Positions 9,169 to 17,986 of a stretch of DNA of 64,000 nucleotides are shown piece by piece; within the stretch, counting starts at the first letter, position 1; each line of letters opens with the position of its first letter. Below the pieces are notes generated by a model. It was not told the origin of the DNA, did not search any database, and was given only the letters and a program-made list of their open reading frames with translations. A program made the position numbers and the translations under genes. The DNA comes from Ruminococcus sp. Lineage in GTDB: Bacteria; Bacillota; Clostridia; Oscillospirales; Ruminococcaceae. The stretch is taken from positions 39,457 to 103,456 of the forward strand of contig NZ_JAILNU010000117.1 in the NCBI RefSeq assembly GCF_024691275.1. Reading direction: 5' to 3'.

Positions 9169-9480
9169 ATGAGCGATATGAACGAAAAAGACCTCGACGA
9201 GATCGAGGAGGAAGAAAATATAGAGAATTATATCACCCTGACAGATGATGACGGAAATGAAGTTTCATTTGAGATCATTGGTACTGTTGAATATGAAGAC
9301 CGCCTCTACGGAGTGCTCCTGCCGTTTGAGGACGAGGACGACGAGGTAGTTATCCTTGAGATAATCCCTGGAGAGACACCAGAGGAAGATGACTTTGTAT
9401 CAGTTGACGACGATGAGCTTCTTGGCAAGGTGTTCGAGGAATTCAAGAAGAACTACGACGGCGAGTACGAGTTTGAATAA
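9169..9480 (+). CDS. DUF1292 (YrzB-like) acidic protein
   Basis: A 103-residue, very acidic protein. The core ITLTDDDGNEVSFEIIG through ETPEEDDFVSVDDDELLGKVFEEF matches DUF1292. In many Firmicutes this gene sits between ruvX and other core genes; here it stands alone with its own promoter. No catalytic residue or membrane segment is visible. Function unknown. Confidence 0.85.
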   Translation: MSDMNEKDLDEIEEEENIENYITLTDDDGNEVSFEIIGTVEYEDRLYGVLLPFEDEDDEVVILEIIPGETPEEDDFVSVDDDELLGKVFEEFKKNYDGEYEFE

Positions 9481-9555
9481 GCAGCTTGACGCTGCAACCT
9501 TGCTGCGGTGCCGTCCGTAAATAGTACGCATAGTATCGAATACATTGAAATTAAG

Positions 9556-9857
9556 AAAAGGACGGATTTAAATACAATGCTTATATAGGAGTATTTATTA
9601 GAATTATTGGAGTAAACCATTTTGACGAAATGGCATTCCAAGCCTTATCTTTAGTTTTTTCCACAATGGTATAAAAATATCCGGAAGCAGAAATACTTCC
9701 GGATAATTTTTTGGCAAGAACATATACCATTGTGGAAAAAAACAGATTAAAGTCTTTGGAAAAGGGTCTGGGGAAGAACCTTTCCTCAGAAAGTTTTTCC
9801 CCAGTCAGTTCCCATAATACTTCCGTATGAACATTGTGCTTACTTTTCCGTCCTTTT
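9556..9857. repeat. Palindromic intergenic element, copy 1
   Basis: Outer 11-bp inverted repeat AAAAGGACGGA (9556-9566)/TCCGTCCTTTT (9847-9857). Each arm continues inward with a related, diverged motif of the type ATAAACTTCYRTATG-ATATTGTGCTTA. The centre holds a perfect 19-bp inverted repeat (9655-9673/9723-9741, TATACCATTGTGGAAAAAA) around a second perfect 10-bp hairpin (TATCCGGAAG, 9678-9687/9696-9705). It carries no open frame of note and fills the gap between the DUF1292 gene and fbp. Related elements are at 50782-50932 and 51975-52252. Confidence 0.7.
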
Positions 9858-9878
9858 ATATTTGCTAATGGGTAAAGG

Positions 9879-11795
9879 CTACTTGATAGTGCCTGCCTTG
9901 TAAGCTTCAAGGAGCTGACGGAGGTCGCTGATCTTGTCGTTTATTTCCTCGCCCTTGTCGGTGTCGGAAATATTAGCGCGGCGGTCGAGCTTTTCCACAA
10001 GATGTATTGTAGGAGTATTGCCGCTCTCATCAGCCACGAACGGCTTGTGTTCGGCAAGATTCAGGCTGTGTGAATCGTATATGAGGGTATATCCCGCGAT
10101 CCCCGTTGTGGACTGGTACGCCTTGGAGATGCCGCCGTCGATGACGAAAAGCTTTCCGTCGGCTTTGACAGGGCTTTCGCCGTTCTTGATCTTTACGGGA
10201 ACATGACCGTTGATGATATGACCGCTCTCGGAATCCAGTCCGAAAAGCTCCAGCAGGGACATACACACCTCTGCTTTTTCGGAGTATGTATAGTACGCAT
10301 TGTAGTTCTCGGTATGCAGGGACTTGTCCGCAAGCAGTCCGCGCTCGAAGAAAGCCATCTTGTCCTTGCCGTAGAGAGGGGACTTAGCTCCGCACCAGAG
10401 ATACCACATGAAGTCGCTGGCGTACTCCTTTTCCTTGCCGCTGCTGAAATAAGCCTGATTCACAAGCTCGCCCAGCTTGTCGAGGAGAGCCTTTCCGCTG
10501 TACTTCACGCCGCGTATGCTGACGCTCTGGAGCTCGCCGTTCTTGTCCATAGGTATACAGCCGTGAAAAAGGAGATTGTTGTTGCAGGTTTTGTACATAG
10601 CGCCCTTGGCATAGATGAAGCGGATATGCCTTTGCAGCTTCTCGCTGTGACGGAATGAGGCTCCCAGCACCTTCATGAGCTCAGCCTCGCCCTCGGAAAG
10701 AGTAAGCGGCGACTTGGGGTCAACTGTAGGGAAGCTCTTGTCGAGGAGCTCATGGGTAGTTCCGACGACTTTGACCGTACCTGCGGTGAAGTCCGTTCTG
10801 CCGAAAAGGTCGCGCTCCTGCATTTCCCATTCAGGGTGCTTTGCTATGAGCTGACCTTCAAGCTTCATCTGTATCACGGTTATCGCCTTGTGCATTTTTG
10901 CGGCAAGCTTCAGGTCAACGGGGTCGTAGATATTGTCATCGAGAGCATTTGGCGTATAGGCTGTGCAGTCGTCATGCTCGTAGGTCTCGGCAGCAAATAC
11001 AGCAAGTGCGCGGAGATTGAGACCGTAGCCGTCTTCGAGAACGTCGAAGTTGTTGTATCTCATGGCTATGCGGATAACATTTGCGATGAGGGCAGGATTT
11101 CCTGCGGCAGCTCCCATCCATGAGATGTCGTGGTTGCCCCACTGTATATCCACATCATGCATCTTCATGAGTTCGTCAATGATAATATCGGCACGGGGAC
11201 CTCTGTCGAAGATATCGCCGATGATATGAAGTCTGTCTATGGATACGGACTGTATCAGCTTGCACAGGGAGATTATGAAGGTCTCGGCGATGCCCGTGTC
11301 AAGGATAGCAGTGATTATCTCGTCGTAGTAATAGTCCTTGTTCACGTCGTCGGTGACGTTTAGCAGCTCGTCGAGTATGTACACCATATCCTCGGGGATA
11401 CGCTTGCGGATACGTGAACGGGTGTACTTGGCGGAGACGGCTTCACACACGAGTATGAGCCTGTAAATGTTCAGGCGTTTCCATTCATCGGAGAGCTCTC
11501 CGCAATTAGCAAGGCGTGTTATCTCCTTTTCGGGGTAGTATATGAGTTCTGCAAGCTGTTCGCGGTCGCGGGCGGAGACGGTCTTGCCGAGTACGCGGTC
11601 TATTTTTATCTTTATCATGCCGGAAGCGCTCCTGAGCATATGCAGGAAGGCTTCGTATTCGCCGTGCATATCGCTGAAAAAGTATTCCGTGCCCTTGGGC
11701 AGGCTTCTTATAGCCGAGAGGTTTATTATCTCGCTGGCTGCGCTTTCGATGGTAGGGTATTCCTTGGCGAGGAGCTGCAAATATTTCTTGTCCAT
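9879..11795 (-). CDS. fbp: Fructose-1,6-bisphosphatase, class III
   Basis: A 638-residue class III FBPase, the large Mn2+-dependent form of Firmicutes that hydrolyses fructose-1,6-bisphosphate to fructose-6-phosphate in gluconeogenesis. The metallophosphoesterase signatures are in order: FFSDMHGEYEAF (about residue 40), IGDIFDRGPRAD, WGNHDISWMG and, near the C-terminus, INGHVPVK. The length is normal. AAAGGA precedes the start. It follows ptsI by 54 bases with a hairpin between them, so it is probably an attenuated last gene of the PTS operon. That placement puts fructose uptake and the gluconeogenic enzyme on one message. Confidence 0.95.
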   Translation of the reverse strand: MDKKYLQLLAKEYPTIESAASEIINLSAIRSLPKGTEYFFSDMHGEYEAFLHMLRSASGMIKIKIDRVLGKTVSARDREQLAELIYYPEKEITRLANCGELSDEWKRLNIYRLILVCEAVSAKYTRSRIRKRIPEDMVYILDELLNVTDDVNKDYYYDEIITAILDTGIAETFIISLCKLIQSVSIDRLHIIGDIFDRGPRADIIIDELMKMHDVDIQWGNHDISWMGAAAGNPALIANVIRIAMRYNNFDVLEDGYGLNLRALAVFAAETYEHDDCTAYTPNALDDNIYDPVDLKLAAKMHKAITVIQMKLEGQLIAKHPEWEMQERDLFGRTDFTAGTVKVVGTTHELLDKSFPTVDPKSPLTLSEGEAELMKVLGASFRHSEKLQRHIRFIYAKGAMYKTCNNNLLFHGCIPMDKNGELQSVSIRGVKYSGKALLDKLGELVNQAYFSSGKEKEYASDFMWYLWCGAKSPLYGKDKMAFFERGLLADKSLHTENYNAYYTYSEKAEVCMSLLELFGLDSESGHIINGHVPVKIKNGESPVKADGKLFVIDGGISKAYQSTTGIAGYTLIYDSHSLNLAEHKPFVADESGNTPTIHLVEKLDRRANISDTDKGEEINDKISDLRQLLEAYKAGTIK

Positions 11796-11816
11796 AATGT
11801 TCCTTTCAACAGCTAT

Positions 11817-11842
11817 GAGCCGACAGCATACGCCGTCGGCTC
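11817..11842. terminator. Intercistronic hairpin between ptsI and fbp
   Basis: 8-bp stem GAGCCGAC (11817-11824)/GTCGGCTC (11835-11842). On the minus (coding) strand no T run follows, so it is more likely an mRNA-processing or stabilising hairpin than a full terminator. Confidence 0.5.
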
Positions 11843-11849
11843 TGTTTTG

Positions 11850-13484
11850 CTATTTCGATAGATCTGTTTTTCTTACTGTATCTCTTACTCTGAGGACAAA
11901 AGAAGGTGATACCGAGAGCTCGTCTATGCCCATTCGCAGGAATGTCTCGGTAAGTGAGGTGTCGGCTGCAAGCTCGCCGCATATGCCTATCCACGCACCG
12001 TTCTTGTGGGCGTTGTCGGCAGCCATTTGTATGAGCCGCAGTATCGCTTCGTGGTGAGTATCCACGAACTGTTCTATCGCCGCGTTCTGTCTGTCGCAGG
12101 CGAGGGTATACTGTGTCAGGTCGTTGGTTCCGACGCTGAAGAAATCAACAAGGGGCGCAAGCCGATCACTTATGACAGCGGCGGCAGGAGTCTCTATCAT
12201 TATGCCCAGCTCAACACTGTCGGAAAAGGGAGTGCCCTCAGAGGTAAGTTCTCTTTTTACATTATCGCACATTTCGAGACATTTTTCAACCTCTTTTTCA
12301 CTTGTTATCATAGGAAACATTATTCCGAGCTCACCGAATGCCGATGCACGGTAGAGTGCGCGGAGCTGTGTGCGGAATATTTCGGGGCGTGTAAGGCATA
12401 TCCTTATAGCTCTCAGACCGAGTGCAGGGTTTTCCTCCTTTGCAAGACCAAAGTAGTCCGCCTGTTTGTCTGCGCCGATATCCAGCGTTCTGATGATGAC
12501 CTTTTTCCCTGCCATGCTTTCGAGTACTTTTTTGTATGCAGAGAACTGCTGCTCCTCGGTAGGGTAGTCGCTGCTTTCGAGATAGAGGAACTCGCTGCGG
12601 AACAGACCGATACCTCCTGCATCGCTTGCGAGGACTGCCCCGATATTGTCAACGCTGCCTATATTTGCGTATATATTTATCTTTTTGCCGTCTATGGTGA
12701 CATTTTCCTTGCCTTTAAGTTCCTGTAACAGTCTTTTCTTTTCGAGATCGTCAGCCTGCTTCTTTGCGAGAGCAGCTGCGGTCTCTTTATCGGGTTCGAG
12801 GAATACTTCACCTGTGTATCCGTCAACAGCAGCTTCCATGCCGTCCTTCACGGTTTTGAGGAGTTCCTTTCCTGCGCCTATAACAGCAGGGATATTCATG
12901 TTCCTCGCAAGTATCGCCGTGTGAGAGTTGGACGAGCCGAAAGCTGTGACGAAAGCGAGCACCTTGTTTTTGTCGAGAAGTACAGTCTCGCTGGGAGCGA
13001 GGTCGTCGGCGCAGATTATGACCTTTTCGTCGCTGTCGGATACGGTATTGCCGTCTGAGGAAAGGTTGGAGATTATGCGGTTGGATATATCCTTCACGTC
13101 CGCGGCACGAGCCTGCATATAGGCATCGTCCATAGAACTGAACATCTCTGCGAAATTATCGGCAGTAACAGCCACCGCATACTCTGCATTTACGGACTGG
13201 GTGTCGATGATGCTGTTTATGGACTCGTTGTAGTCGTCGTCATCAATCATCATCATGTGGATCTCGAATATCTGAGCATTAGCCTCTCCCACTTCCCTGA
13301 GCGCCTTGTCGTATATCACGCGGAGCTGTTCCACGGAAGCTGCCTTTGCAGCTTCAAGGCGGGCTTTTTCAGCCTCCTTGTCCTCAATGTGTATCCTTTT
13401 TACGTTTGTGTCGCTGCGCTTGAATACGGATATCCTGCCTATAGCTACAGCGCCGTAAACTCCTTTTCCGTTTATTACAGTCAT
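11850..13484 (-). CDS. ptsI: PTS Enzyme I (PEP-protein phosphotransferase)
   Basis: General PTS protein that takes phosphate from PEP and passes it to HPr. The phosphorylated His is in SSNSHTAILARNM (residue ~188), and the C-terminal TIM barrel has the PEP site GGIGLFRSEFLY, MFPMI and SVGTNDLTQYTLACDR with the downstream CGELAAD loop. 544 residues from the ATG at 13484, which has AGGAGG at 8-base spacing; an in-frame GTG at 13493 would overlap that site, so ATG is chosen. The phospho-His loop has SSNSH rather than the usual GGxTSH, a mild variation. It lies 34 bases after ptsH. Confidence 0.95.
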   Translation of the reverse strand: MTVINGKGVYGAVAIGRISVFKRSDTNVKRIHIEDKEAEKARLEAAKAASVEQLRVIYDKALREVGEANAQIFEIHMMMIDDDDYNESINSIIDTQSVNAEYAVAVTADNFAEMFSSMDDAYMQARAADVKDISNRIISNLSSDGNTVSDSDEKVIICADDLAPSETVLLDKNKVLAFVTAFGSSNSHTAILARNMNIPAVIGAGKELLKTVKDGMEAAVDGYTGEVFLEPDKETAAALAKKQADDLEKKRLLQELKGKENVTIDGKKINIYANIGSVDNIGAVLASDAGGIGLFRSEFLYLESSDYPTEEQQFSAYKKVLESMAGKKVIIRTLDIGADKQADYFGLAKEENPALGLRAIRICLTRPEIFRTQLRALYRASAFGELGIMFPMITSEKEVEKCLEMCDNVKRELTSEGTPFSDSVELGIMIETPAAAVISDRLAPLVDFFSVGTNDLTQYTLACDRQNAAIEQFVDTHHEAILRLIQMAADNAHKNGAWIGICGELAADTSLTETFLRMGIDELSVSPSFVLRVRDTVRKTDLSK

Positions 13485-13518
13485 TGTCTGCACCTCCTGT
13501 TGCGAAATAGTGTAGCGT

Positions 13519-13785
13519 TTATTCGCCGAAGCCGTTCTCGAACATTCCTGCTATCTCGTCAAGGACAGCCTGTTCATTGCCGCCGTCAACGATTATCTCA
13601 ACCTCTGTGCCTTTTTTCATGCCTGCTGCCATTATCTGCATGACAGCCTTAGCCTTGATGTCCTTGCCGTTTGCTTTGAGCATGACAGTGGAATCCTTAT
13701 GAGCTGCAACAGCCTTTGCAAGCTCTCCTGCGGGTCTCATATGGAGACCTTCTTCATTTATAACAGTAACAGTTTTAGTCAGCAT
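13519..13785 (-). CDS. ptsH: HPr phosphocarrier protein lacking Ser46
   Basis: An 88-residue HPr that relays phosphate from Enzyme I to EIIA. His15 in EEGLHMRPAGELAK is intact. The start at 13785 has AAAGGAG at good spacing, so an upstream in-frame Met at 13803 is rejected. The helix that normally carries regulatory Ser46 (KSIMGVMSLG in Bacillus) reads KAVMQIMAAG here, so the position phosphorylated by HPr kinase is Ala (residue 47 in this protein, one residue longer before the helix). It should therefore work in sugar transport but not as a P-Ser-HPr/CcpA co-repressor; another HPr or Crh elsewhere could fill that role. Confidence 0.93.
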   Translation of the reverse strand: MLTKTVTVINEEGLHMRPAGELAKAVAAHKDSTVMLKANGKDIKAKAVMQIMAAGMKKGTEVEIIVDGGNEQAVLDEIAGMFENGFGE

Positions 13786-14039
13786 AGATATTACTCCTTT
13801 CATTTCGTGAATGTGAGAGCGTCAGCCCTTGCAGGATCTTTCAGCTGTACGCTGCGAACCGTGTAAGGGCTGAGATCTCATGAACACACCTAATAATTAT
13901 TTACACGCCATTCTGTACAAATGACGATGCTGTTTGGTAAGAACACAGCGCATTTACGCTGCCTTCCCCACCGATGGCGGTGAGGAAGGACGAGCCCCAA
14001 CATTTTTATCCACGATATATCCCTTTATATCATAGTATA
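13786..14039 (-). other. Leader/spacer between fruA and ptsH with two hairpins
   Basis: A 254-base gap without a gene. It holds a strong stem CCTTCCcCACCG/CGGTGaGGAAGG (about 13961-13988), and a longer-range pair of CAGCCCTT with AAGGGCTG (about 13825-13872). Neither has a T run on the minus strand. They could tune the higher expression of ptsHI relative to fruA; no promoter of good quality is seen. Confidence 0.4.
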
Positions 14040-15950
14040 TCAAGCCCTTTTCTTTTTGAGCAGAGCAAGCATCAGCATACCTGTTACCGAGCCTGTTGCA
14101 AGGGCAATGACATAGAGAAGCGGGTGTCCCACAACTGCGAATACGAAGATGCCGCCGTGTGGAGCTCTGAGTGTGCAGTCGAAAGCCATTGAAAGACCGC
14201 CTGCTGTTGCAGCGCCTATCATACATGAGGGGATAACTCTTGCGGGATCAGCTGCTGCGTAAGGGATAGCTCCCTCTGTGATGAAGCTGAGACCCATGAG
14301 ATAGTTTACGGGGCCGTTCTTCAGTTCTTCCTCGTTCCATTTGCTGCGGAAGAATGTTGTTGCGAGAGCTATTGCGATAGGAGGTACCATGCCGCCGAGC
14401 ATTACTGCTGCCATGACATTGAAGCTGCCCTCTGCGATAGCTGCAACTCCAAATACGTAGGCTGCCTTATTGAAAGGACCGCCCATATCTATGGACATCA
14501 TTGCTCCGAGGATACAGCCGAGGAGTATCTTGCTGGAATCGCCCATGCTTGTGAGGAGGTCGGAAAGACCCGTATTGAGTACGCCCATGATAGGATTTAC
14601 CGCGCACATCATGACTGCGACCATGGCAAGTCCGCCGAGAGGATATATGAGTACGGGCTTGATGCCGTTGAGTGACTTTGGAAGCTTGTCACAGGCTTTT
14701 TCAAGGGCGAGCATGAGGAAGCCGCCTGCAAAACCTGCGAGAAGCGCTCCGAGGAAGCCTGATGGGATATTTCCGCCGGGAGCTGCGAACGTTGAGCCTG
14801 CTGCTGCCATTGCGCCGCCTGCCATACCAACGAGAAGTCCGGGGCGGTCAGCGATACTCTTGCCGATATATCCTGCGAGGATAGGTATCATGAAGTTGAA
14901 TGCGTATCCGCCTACCGTCTTGAACCATCGTGCAGCCGCAAGATGCGTACCGAAGTCGCCGTCCTGCGGTGCGCCGCCGATGGAATCTATAAGGAAAGCA
15001 ATAGCAATGAAAATTCCGCCTGCAACTGTGAACGGGAGCATATTTGATACGCCGTTCATGAGGTGCTTATACAGCTTGCGACCGAAGCCTTCGTCGTTGT
15101 CGGACTTCTTCTCTGAAGATGAGCCGCCCTCGTGCTTGTATACGGGAGCATCACCGTCAACGATGCGGTTTATGAGTTCCTCCGGCTTCTTGATGCCGTC
15201 GGAGACCTTTGTCCTGAGCACCTTCTTGCCGTTGAAACGTGCCATTTCCACGGTCTTGTCAGCTGCAACGATGATGCCGTCGCAGCTGTCTATTTCTTCC
15301 TGAGTGAGGATATTCTTTGCGCCGCCCGAGCCGTTTGTCTCGACTTTTATGGAGATACCCAGCTTGCTGCCTGCTTTTTCGAGAGCTTCTGCTGCCATAT
15401 AGGTATGAGCTATACCTGTAGGACAGGCAGTAACTGCAAGTACTCTGTAACCGCCTTTATTTTCGGTCGGAGCTTTGCTTGCCTCGTCGGGATACTTTTC
15501 CTTTTCCTTCTGGTCGATAATGTTCAGGAACGTTTCCTTGTCCTCGGCTCCGATAAGATCATTGTGAAAGTCCTCGTCCATGAGGAGCGTCATGAGTCTT
15601 GCGAGCACTTCAAGGTGAACGTCGCCGTTCTGCGGAGCTGCTATCATGAAAAGCAGCTTTACGGGCTCGTCATCAAGAGCTTCGTAGTCAACGCCGCCCG
15701 GTACTGTCATTGCTGCCAGTGACGGAGCTGATACGGCTGCGCTTTTGGCATGGGGAACTGCGATACCTTCGCCTATTGCTGTAGAGCCCTGTTCTTCACG
15801 GGCAAGTATGCCGTTTTTATATGCTTCTTTATCTGAAAGCTTTCCGCCTTTTTCCTGTAGGTCGATAAGCATATCTATAGCGTTCATCTTGTCCTTTGGA
15901 GAAGCACCGAGTTCTATGCTTTCCTTACCGAGAAGATCAACTATACGCAT
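14040..15950 (-). CDS. fruA: Fructose PTS permease, EIIABC fusion
   Basis: A 636-residue fusion that imports and phosphorylates fructose to fructose-1-phosphate. EIIA (residues 1-~145) has its phospho-His in IAVPHAKS (His67). EIIB (~165-265) has the phospho-Cys in TACPTGIAHTYMA (Cys176). EIIC (~285-636) has about ten membrane segments including AGYIGKSIADRPG and FITEGAIPYAAADP, which are typical of the fructose family. The domain order A-B-C fits Gram-positive FruA. The start has AGGAGG. The gene follows fruK by 14 bases. Confidence 0.95.
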   Translation of the reverse strand: MRIVDLLGKESIELGASPKDKMNAIDMLIDLQEKGGKLSDKEAYKNGILAREEQGSTAIGEGIAVPHAKSAAVSAPSLAAMTVPGGVDYEALDDEPVKLLFMIAAPQNGDVHLEVLARLMTLLMDEDFHNDLIGAEDKETFLNIIDQKEKEKYPDEASKAPTENKGGYRVLAVTACPTGIAHTYMAAEALEKAGSKLGISIKVETNGSGGAKNILTQEEIDSCDGIIVAADKTVEMARFNGKKVLRTKVSDGIKKPEELINRIVDGDAPVYKHEGGSSSEKKSDNDEGFGRKLYKHLMNGVSNMLPFTVAGGIFIAIAFLIDSIGGAPQDGDFGTHLAAARWFKTVGGYAFNFMIPILAGYIGKSIADRPGLLVGMAGGAMAAAGSTFAAPGGNIPSGFLGALLAGFAGGFLMLALEKACDKLPKSLNGIKPVLIYPLGGLAMVAVMMCAVNPIMGVLNTGLSDLLTSMGDSSKILLGCILGAMMSIDMGGPFNKAAYVFGVAAIAEGSFNVMAAVMLGGMVPPIAIALATTFFRSKWNEEELKNGPVNYLMGLSFITEGAIPYAAADPARVIPSCMIGAATAGGLSMAFDCTLRAPHGGIFVFAVVGHPLLYVIALATGSVTGMLMLALLKKKRA

Positions 15951-15964
15951 AATAATACCTCCTG

Positions 15965-16864
15965 TCAGAGCTGTTTTATCAGCTCAAATATCAGTTCTTT
16001 TTTAGCAAGTCCGTCGGAGAATGCAGTTGCACCGCCGCAGGCTGTTCCGAGCCTGAGAGCGTAGTCGTAATCGCCTTCAAGCGAGCCTGCCGTGAAGCCT
16101 GCTACCATTGAATCGCCTGCACCTACCGAGTTTCTGACCTTGCCTTTGCATACGCCGCATCTGTGGAGTTTGCCGTTCTCGTCGAGGAGGATAGCTCCGT
16201 CGCCTGCCATTGACACGAGCACGTTACGTGCTCCCATGTCCTGAAGCTTAGCGGCATATTCAGCGATCTCGCTGTCGCTTGTGAGAGTTGTTCCGAACAT
16301 CTCTCCGAGCTCGTGGTTGTTTGGTTTGATAAGGAATGGGCGGTATTTTAATACGTTCATAAGAAGATCTTTTGTTGCGTCAACAACTGCCTTTATTTTT
16401 CTGTCCGAAAGTCTTTGCAGTATCTTTTCGTATATATCCGATGGGAGACTGCTCGGGATACTGCCTGCAAGTATAAGAGTGTCGCCGTCTTTGAGTTTAT
16501 CGAGCTTTGCAAAAAGCTCGCCGAGAGCTTTTTCGTCTATATGAGGGCCCTGTCCGTTGAGTTCGGTCTCTTCTTCGGCTTTTATCTTTACGTTGATACG
16601 TGAGTTGCCCTGACTGAGCCTTACGAAGTCGGCATCTATCCCCATTGCCTTTACGCCCTGCTCGATAGCCTCGCCTGTGAAGCCTGCCGTAAAGCCCAGT
16701 GCTTTGGAAGGTACTCCGAGTTCGGCAAGAACTATGGAAACGTTTATGCCTTTTCCGCCGAAGTACATTTCCTCGGACGCTGAGCGGTTGACACTGCCGA
16801 GCAGCATCTTTTCCGTGCGTACCACATAATCTATGGCAGGATTGAATGTGACGGTGTATATCAT
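15965..16864 (-). CDS. fruK: 1-phosphofructokinase
   Basis: A 299-residue PfkB-family kinase that converts fructose-1-phosphate to fructose-1,6-bisphosphate. The N-terminal GGKGINVSIVLAELG and the C-terminal GAGDSMVAGFTAG (anion hole and catalytic Asp) are intact. The position after fruR and before fruA fixes the 1-phosphofructokinase rather than tagatose-6-phosphate role. The start overlaps the fruR stop by one base (TAATG) and has AAAGGAGG. Confidence 0.94.
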   Translation of the reverse strand: MIYTVTFNPAIDYVVRTEKMLLGSVNRSASEEMYFGGKGINVSIVLAELGVPSKALGFTAGFTGEAIEQGVKAMGIDADFVRLSQGNSRINVKIKAEEETELNGQGPHIDEKALGELFAKLDKLKDGDTLILAGSIPSSLPSDIYEKILQRLSDRKIKAVVDATKDLLMNVLKYRPFLIKPNNHELGEMFGTTLTSDSEIAEYAAKLQDMGARNVLVSMAGDGAILLDENGKLHRCGVCKGKVRNSVGAGDSMVAGFTAGSLEGDYDYALRLGTACGGATAFSDGLAKKELIFELIKQL

Positions 16865-17610
16865 TACAAGACCTCCTTTATCGTGGCTTGTGACAGAAAT
16901 TTCTTGTCAATGAGCTTGTCAGTGATTATCCTGACCTTATTGATAGGGGAGAATGTCACTGACGTGATCTGGTCGAATTTGGAATGGTCTGCCAGTATAT
17001 ATACCTGTCGGCTGTTTGTGATGACAGCCGTTTTGACGCTCGCTTCGGTGCTGTCTGGAGTTGTTATGCCGCCGCTGAGCGATATGCCGTTTGCACCGAG
17101 GAAGCTTTTCGTGAAGTTGTAGCGGCTGAGACTGTTGACACATTCAGCTCCAACAATAGCTTCCGTGGTGAGCTTTATCTCGCCTGCGGGGAGAAACACC
17201 CTGAACCCCTTCTGCGCAAGTTTTTTTGCGTGAATGAATGCGTTTGTGACGAAGGTGACGTTTTTTGGCGGGATATAGTCTATCATCTTCGCCGTAGTAG
17301 TTCCCGCATCTATGAAAATGAAGTCTCCGTCATCAATGAGAGATGCTGCGAAACGTGCGATAGCAGCCTTTTCTTCGATGCAGAGCAGCGATTTTTCTTC
17401 AACATTGTGTTCTATGACTGAAAATGAATCCGTAACTGAGATAGCTCCGCCGTGTACCTTGAGCAGCAGCCCTTTTTCGGCAAGAGCGGTCAGATCGCGG
17501 CGTATCGTGGATTCCGATGTATCAAGAAGTGCGCAGAGCTCGCCGAGCGTAACGCTTCTGCGGGCGTTGACGGTTTCGACTATTATGGAATGGCGTTCTT
17601 CTGTAAGCAT
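16864..17610 (-). CDS. fruR: DeoR-family regulator of the fructose operon
   Basis: A 248-residue DeoR/GlpR-type repressor. The N-terminal helix-turn-helix (VTLGELCALLDTSESTIRRDL, about residues 20-40) is followed by a sugar-phosphate-binding domain with DAGTTTAKM and ADHSKF. It probably responds to fructose-1-phosphate and represses its own operon. The start at 17610 (MLTEERHS) has AGGTG at 7-base spacing; the longer frame to 17688 would run through the promoter. It is the first gene of fruR-fruK-fruA-ptsH-ptsI-fbp. Confidence 0.92.
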   Translation of the reverse strand: MLTEERHSIIVETVNARRSVTLGELCALLDTSESTIRRDLTALAEKGLLLKVHGGAISVTDSFSVIEHNVEEKSLLCIEEKAAIARFAASLIDDGDFIFIDAGTTTAKMIDYIPPKNVTFVTNAFIHAKKLAQKGFRVFLPAGEIKLTTEAIVGAECVNSLSRYNFTKSFLGANGISLSGGITTPDSTEASVKTAVITNSRQVYILADHSKFDQITSVTFSPINKVRIITDKLIDKKFLSQATIKEVL

Positions 17611-17655
17611 CGTGTTCACCTGCCTTTGTGAGTAGTTTTGACTGTTTCTGACTAT

Positions 17656-17684
17656 ATTATACCACTGCGTTTTTGTGAAATCAA
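17656..17684 (-). promoter_or_regulatory. Fructose/PTS operon promoter
   Basis: Read on the minus strand: TTGATT (17679-17684), 17-base spacer, TATAAT (17656-17661), 45 bases before the fruR ATG. Confidence 0.78.
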
Positions 17685-17957
17685 GCATTTTCTTTCAAAA
17701 GCATTCATAAATCATCAATTTCGTAGACATAAACATATGAATTGACTGCTGATTGTGCATTTTTTTCTGTAGAATGTGACAGAATATGGAATATTGTGGA
17801 CGAAATATGTGGAACTGTAGCACTGCATACATAAAATGTGCTTTGATGAATTTTGTGATTTGTAACTTAGGATATAAGAAAGGGGAAGATTTATACACAA
17901 AATGGAGCATTATTAGTTGTGCATAATGTAAATTTTTTGTGGCACGGACAATTATTG

Positions 17958-17986
17958 TTGAATTATTAGTGAGAATATGATATAAT
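17958..17986 (+). promoter_or_regulatory. Extended -10 promoter of the NRPS/reductase operon
   Basis: TTGAAT (17958-17963), 17-base spacer ending in TGA, TATAAT (17981-17986): an extended -10 promoter. It leaves a leader of roughly 270 bases before the first gene. The leader contains GACGGC-TTCG-GCTGTC (18106-18121), a short hairpin with a UUCG loop. No known riboswitch is recognised. The remaining divergent gap back to fruR is AT-rich without a gene. Confidence 0.65.
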
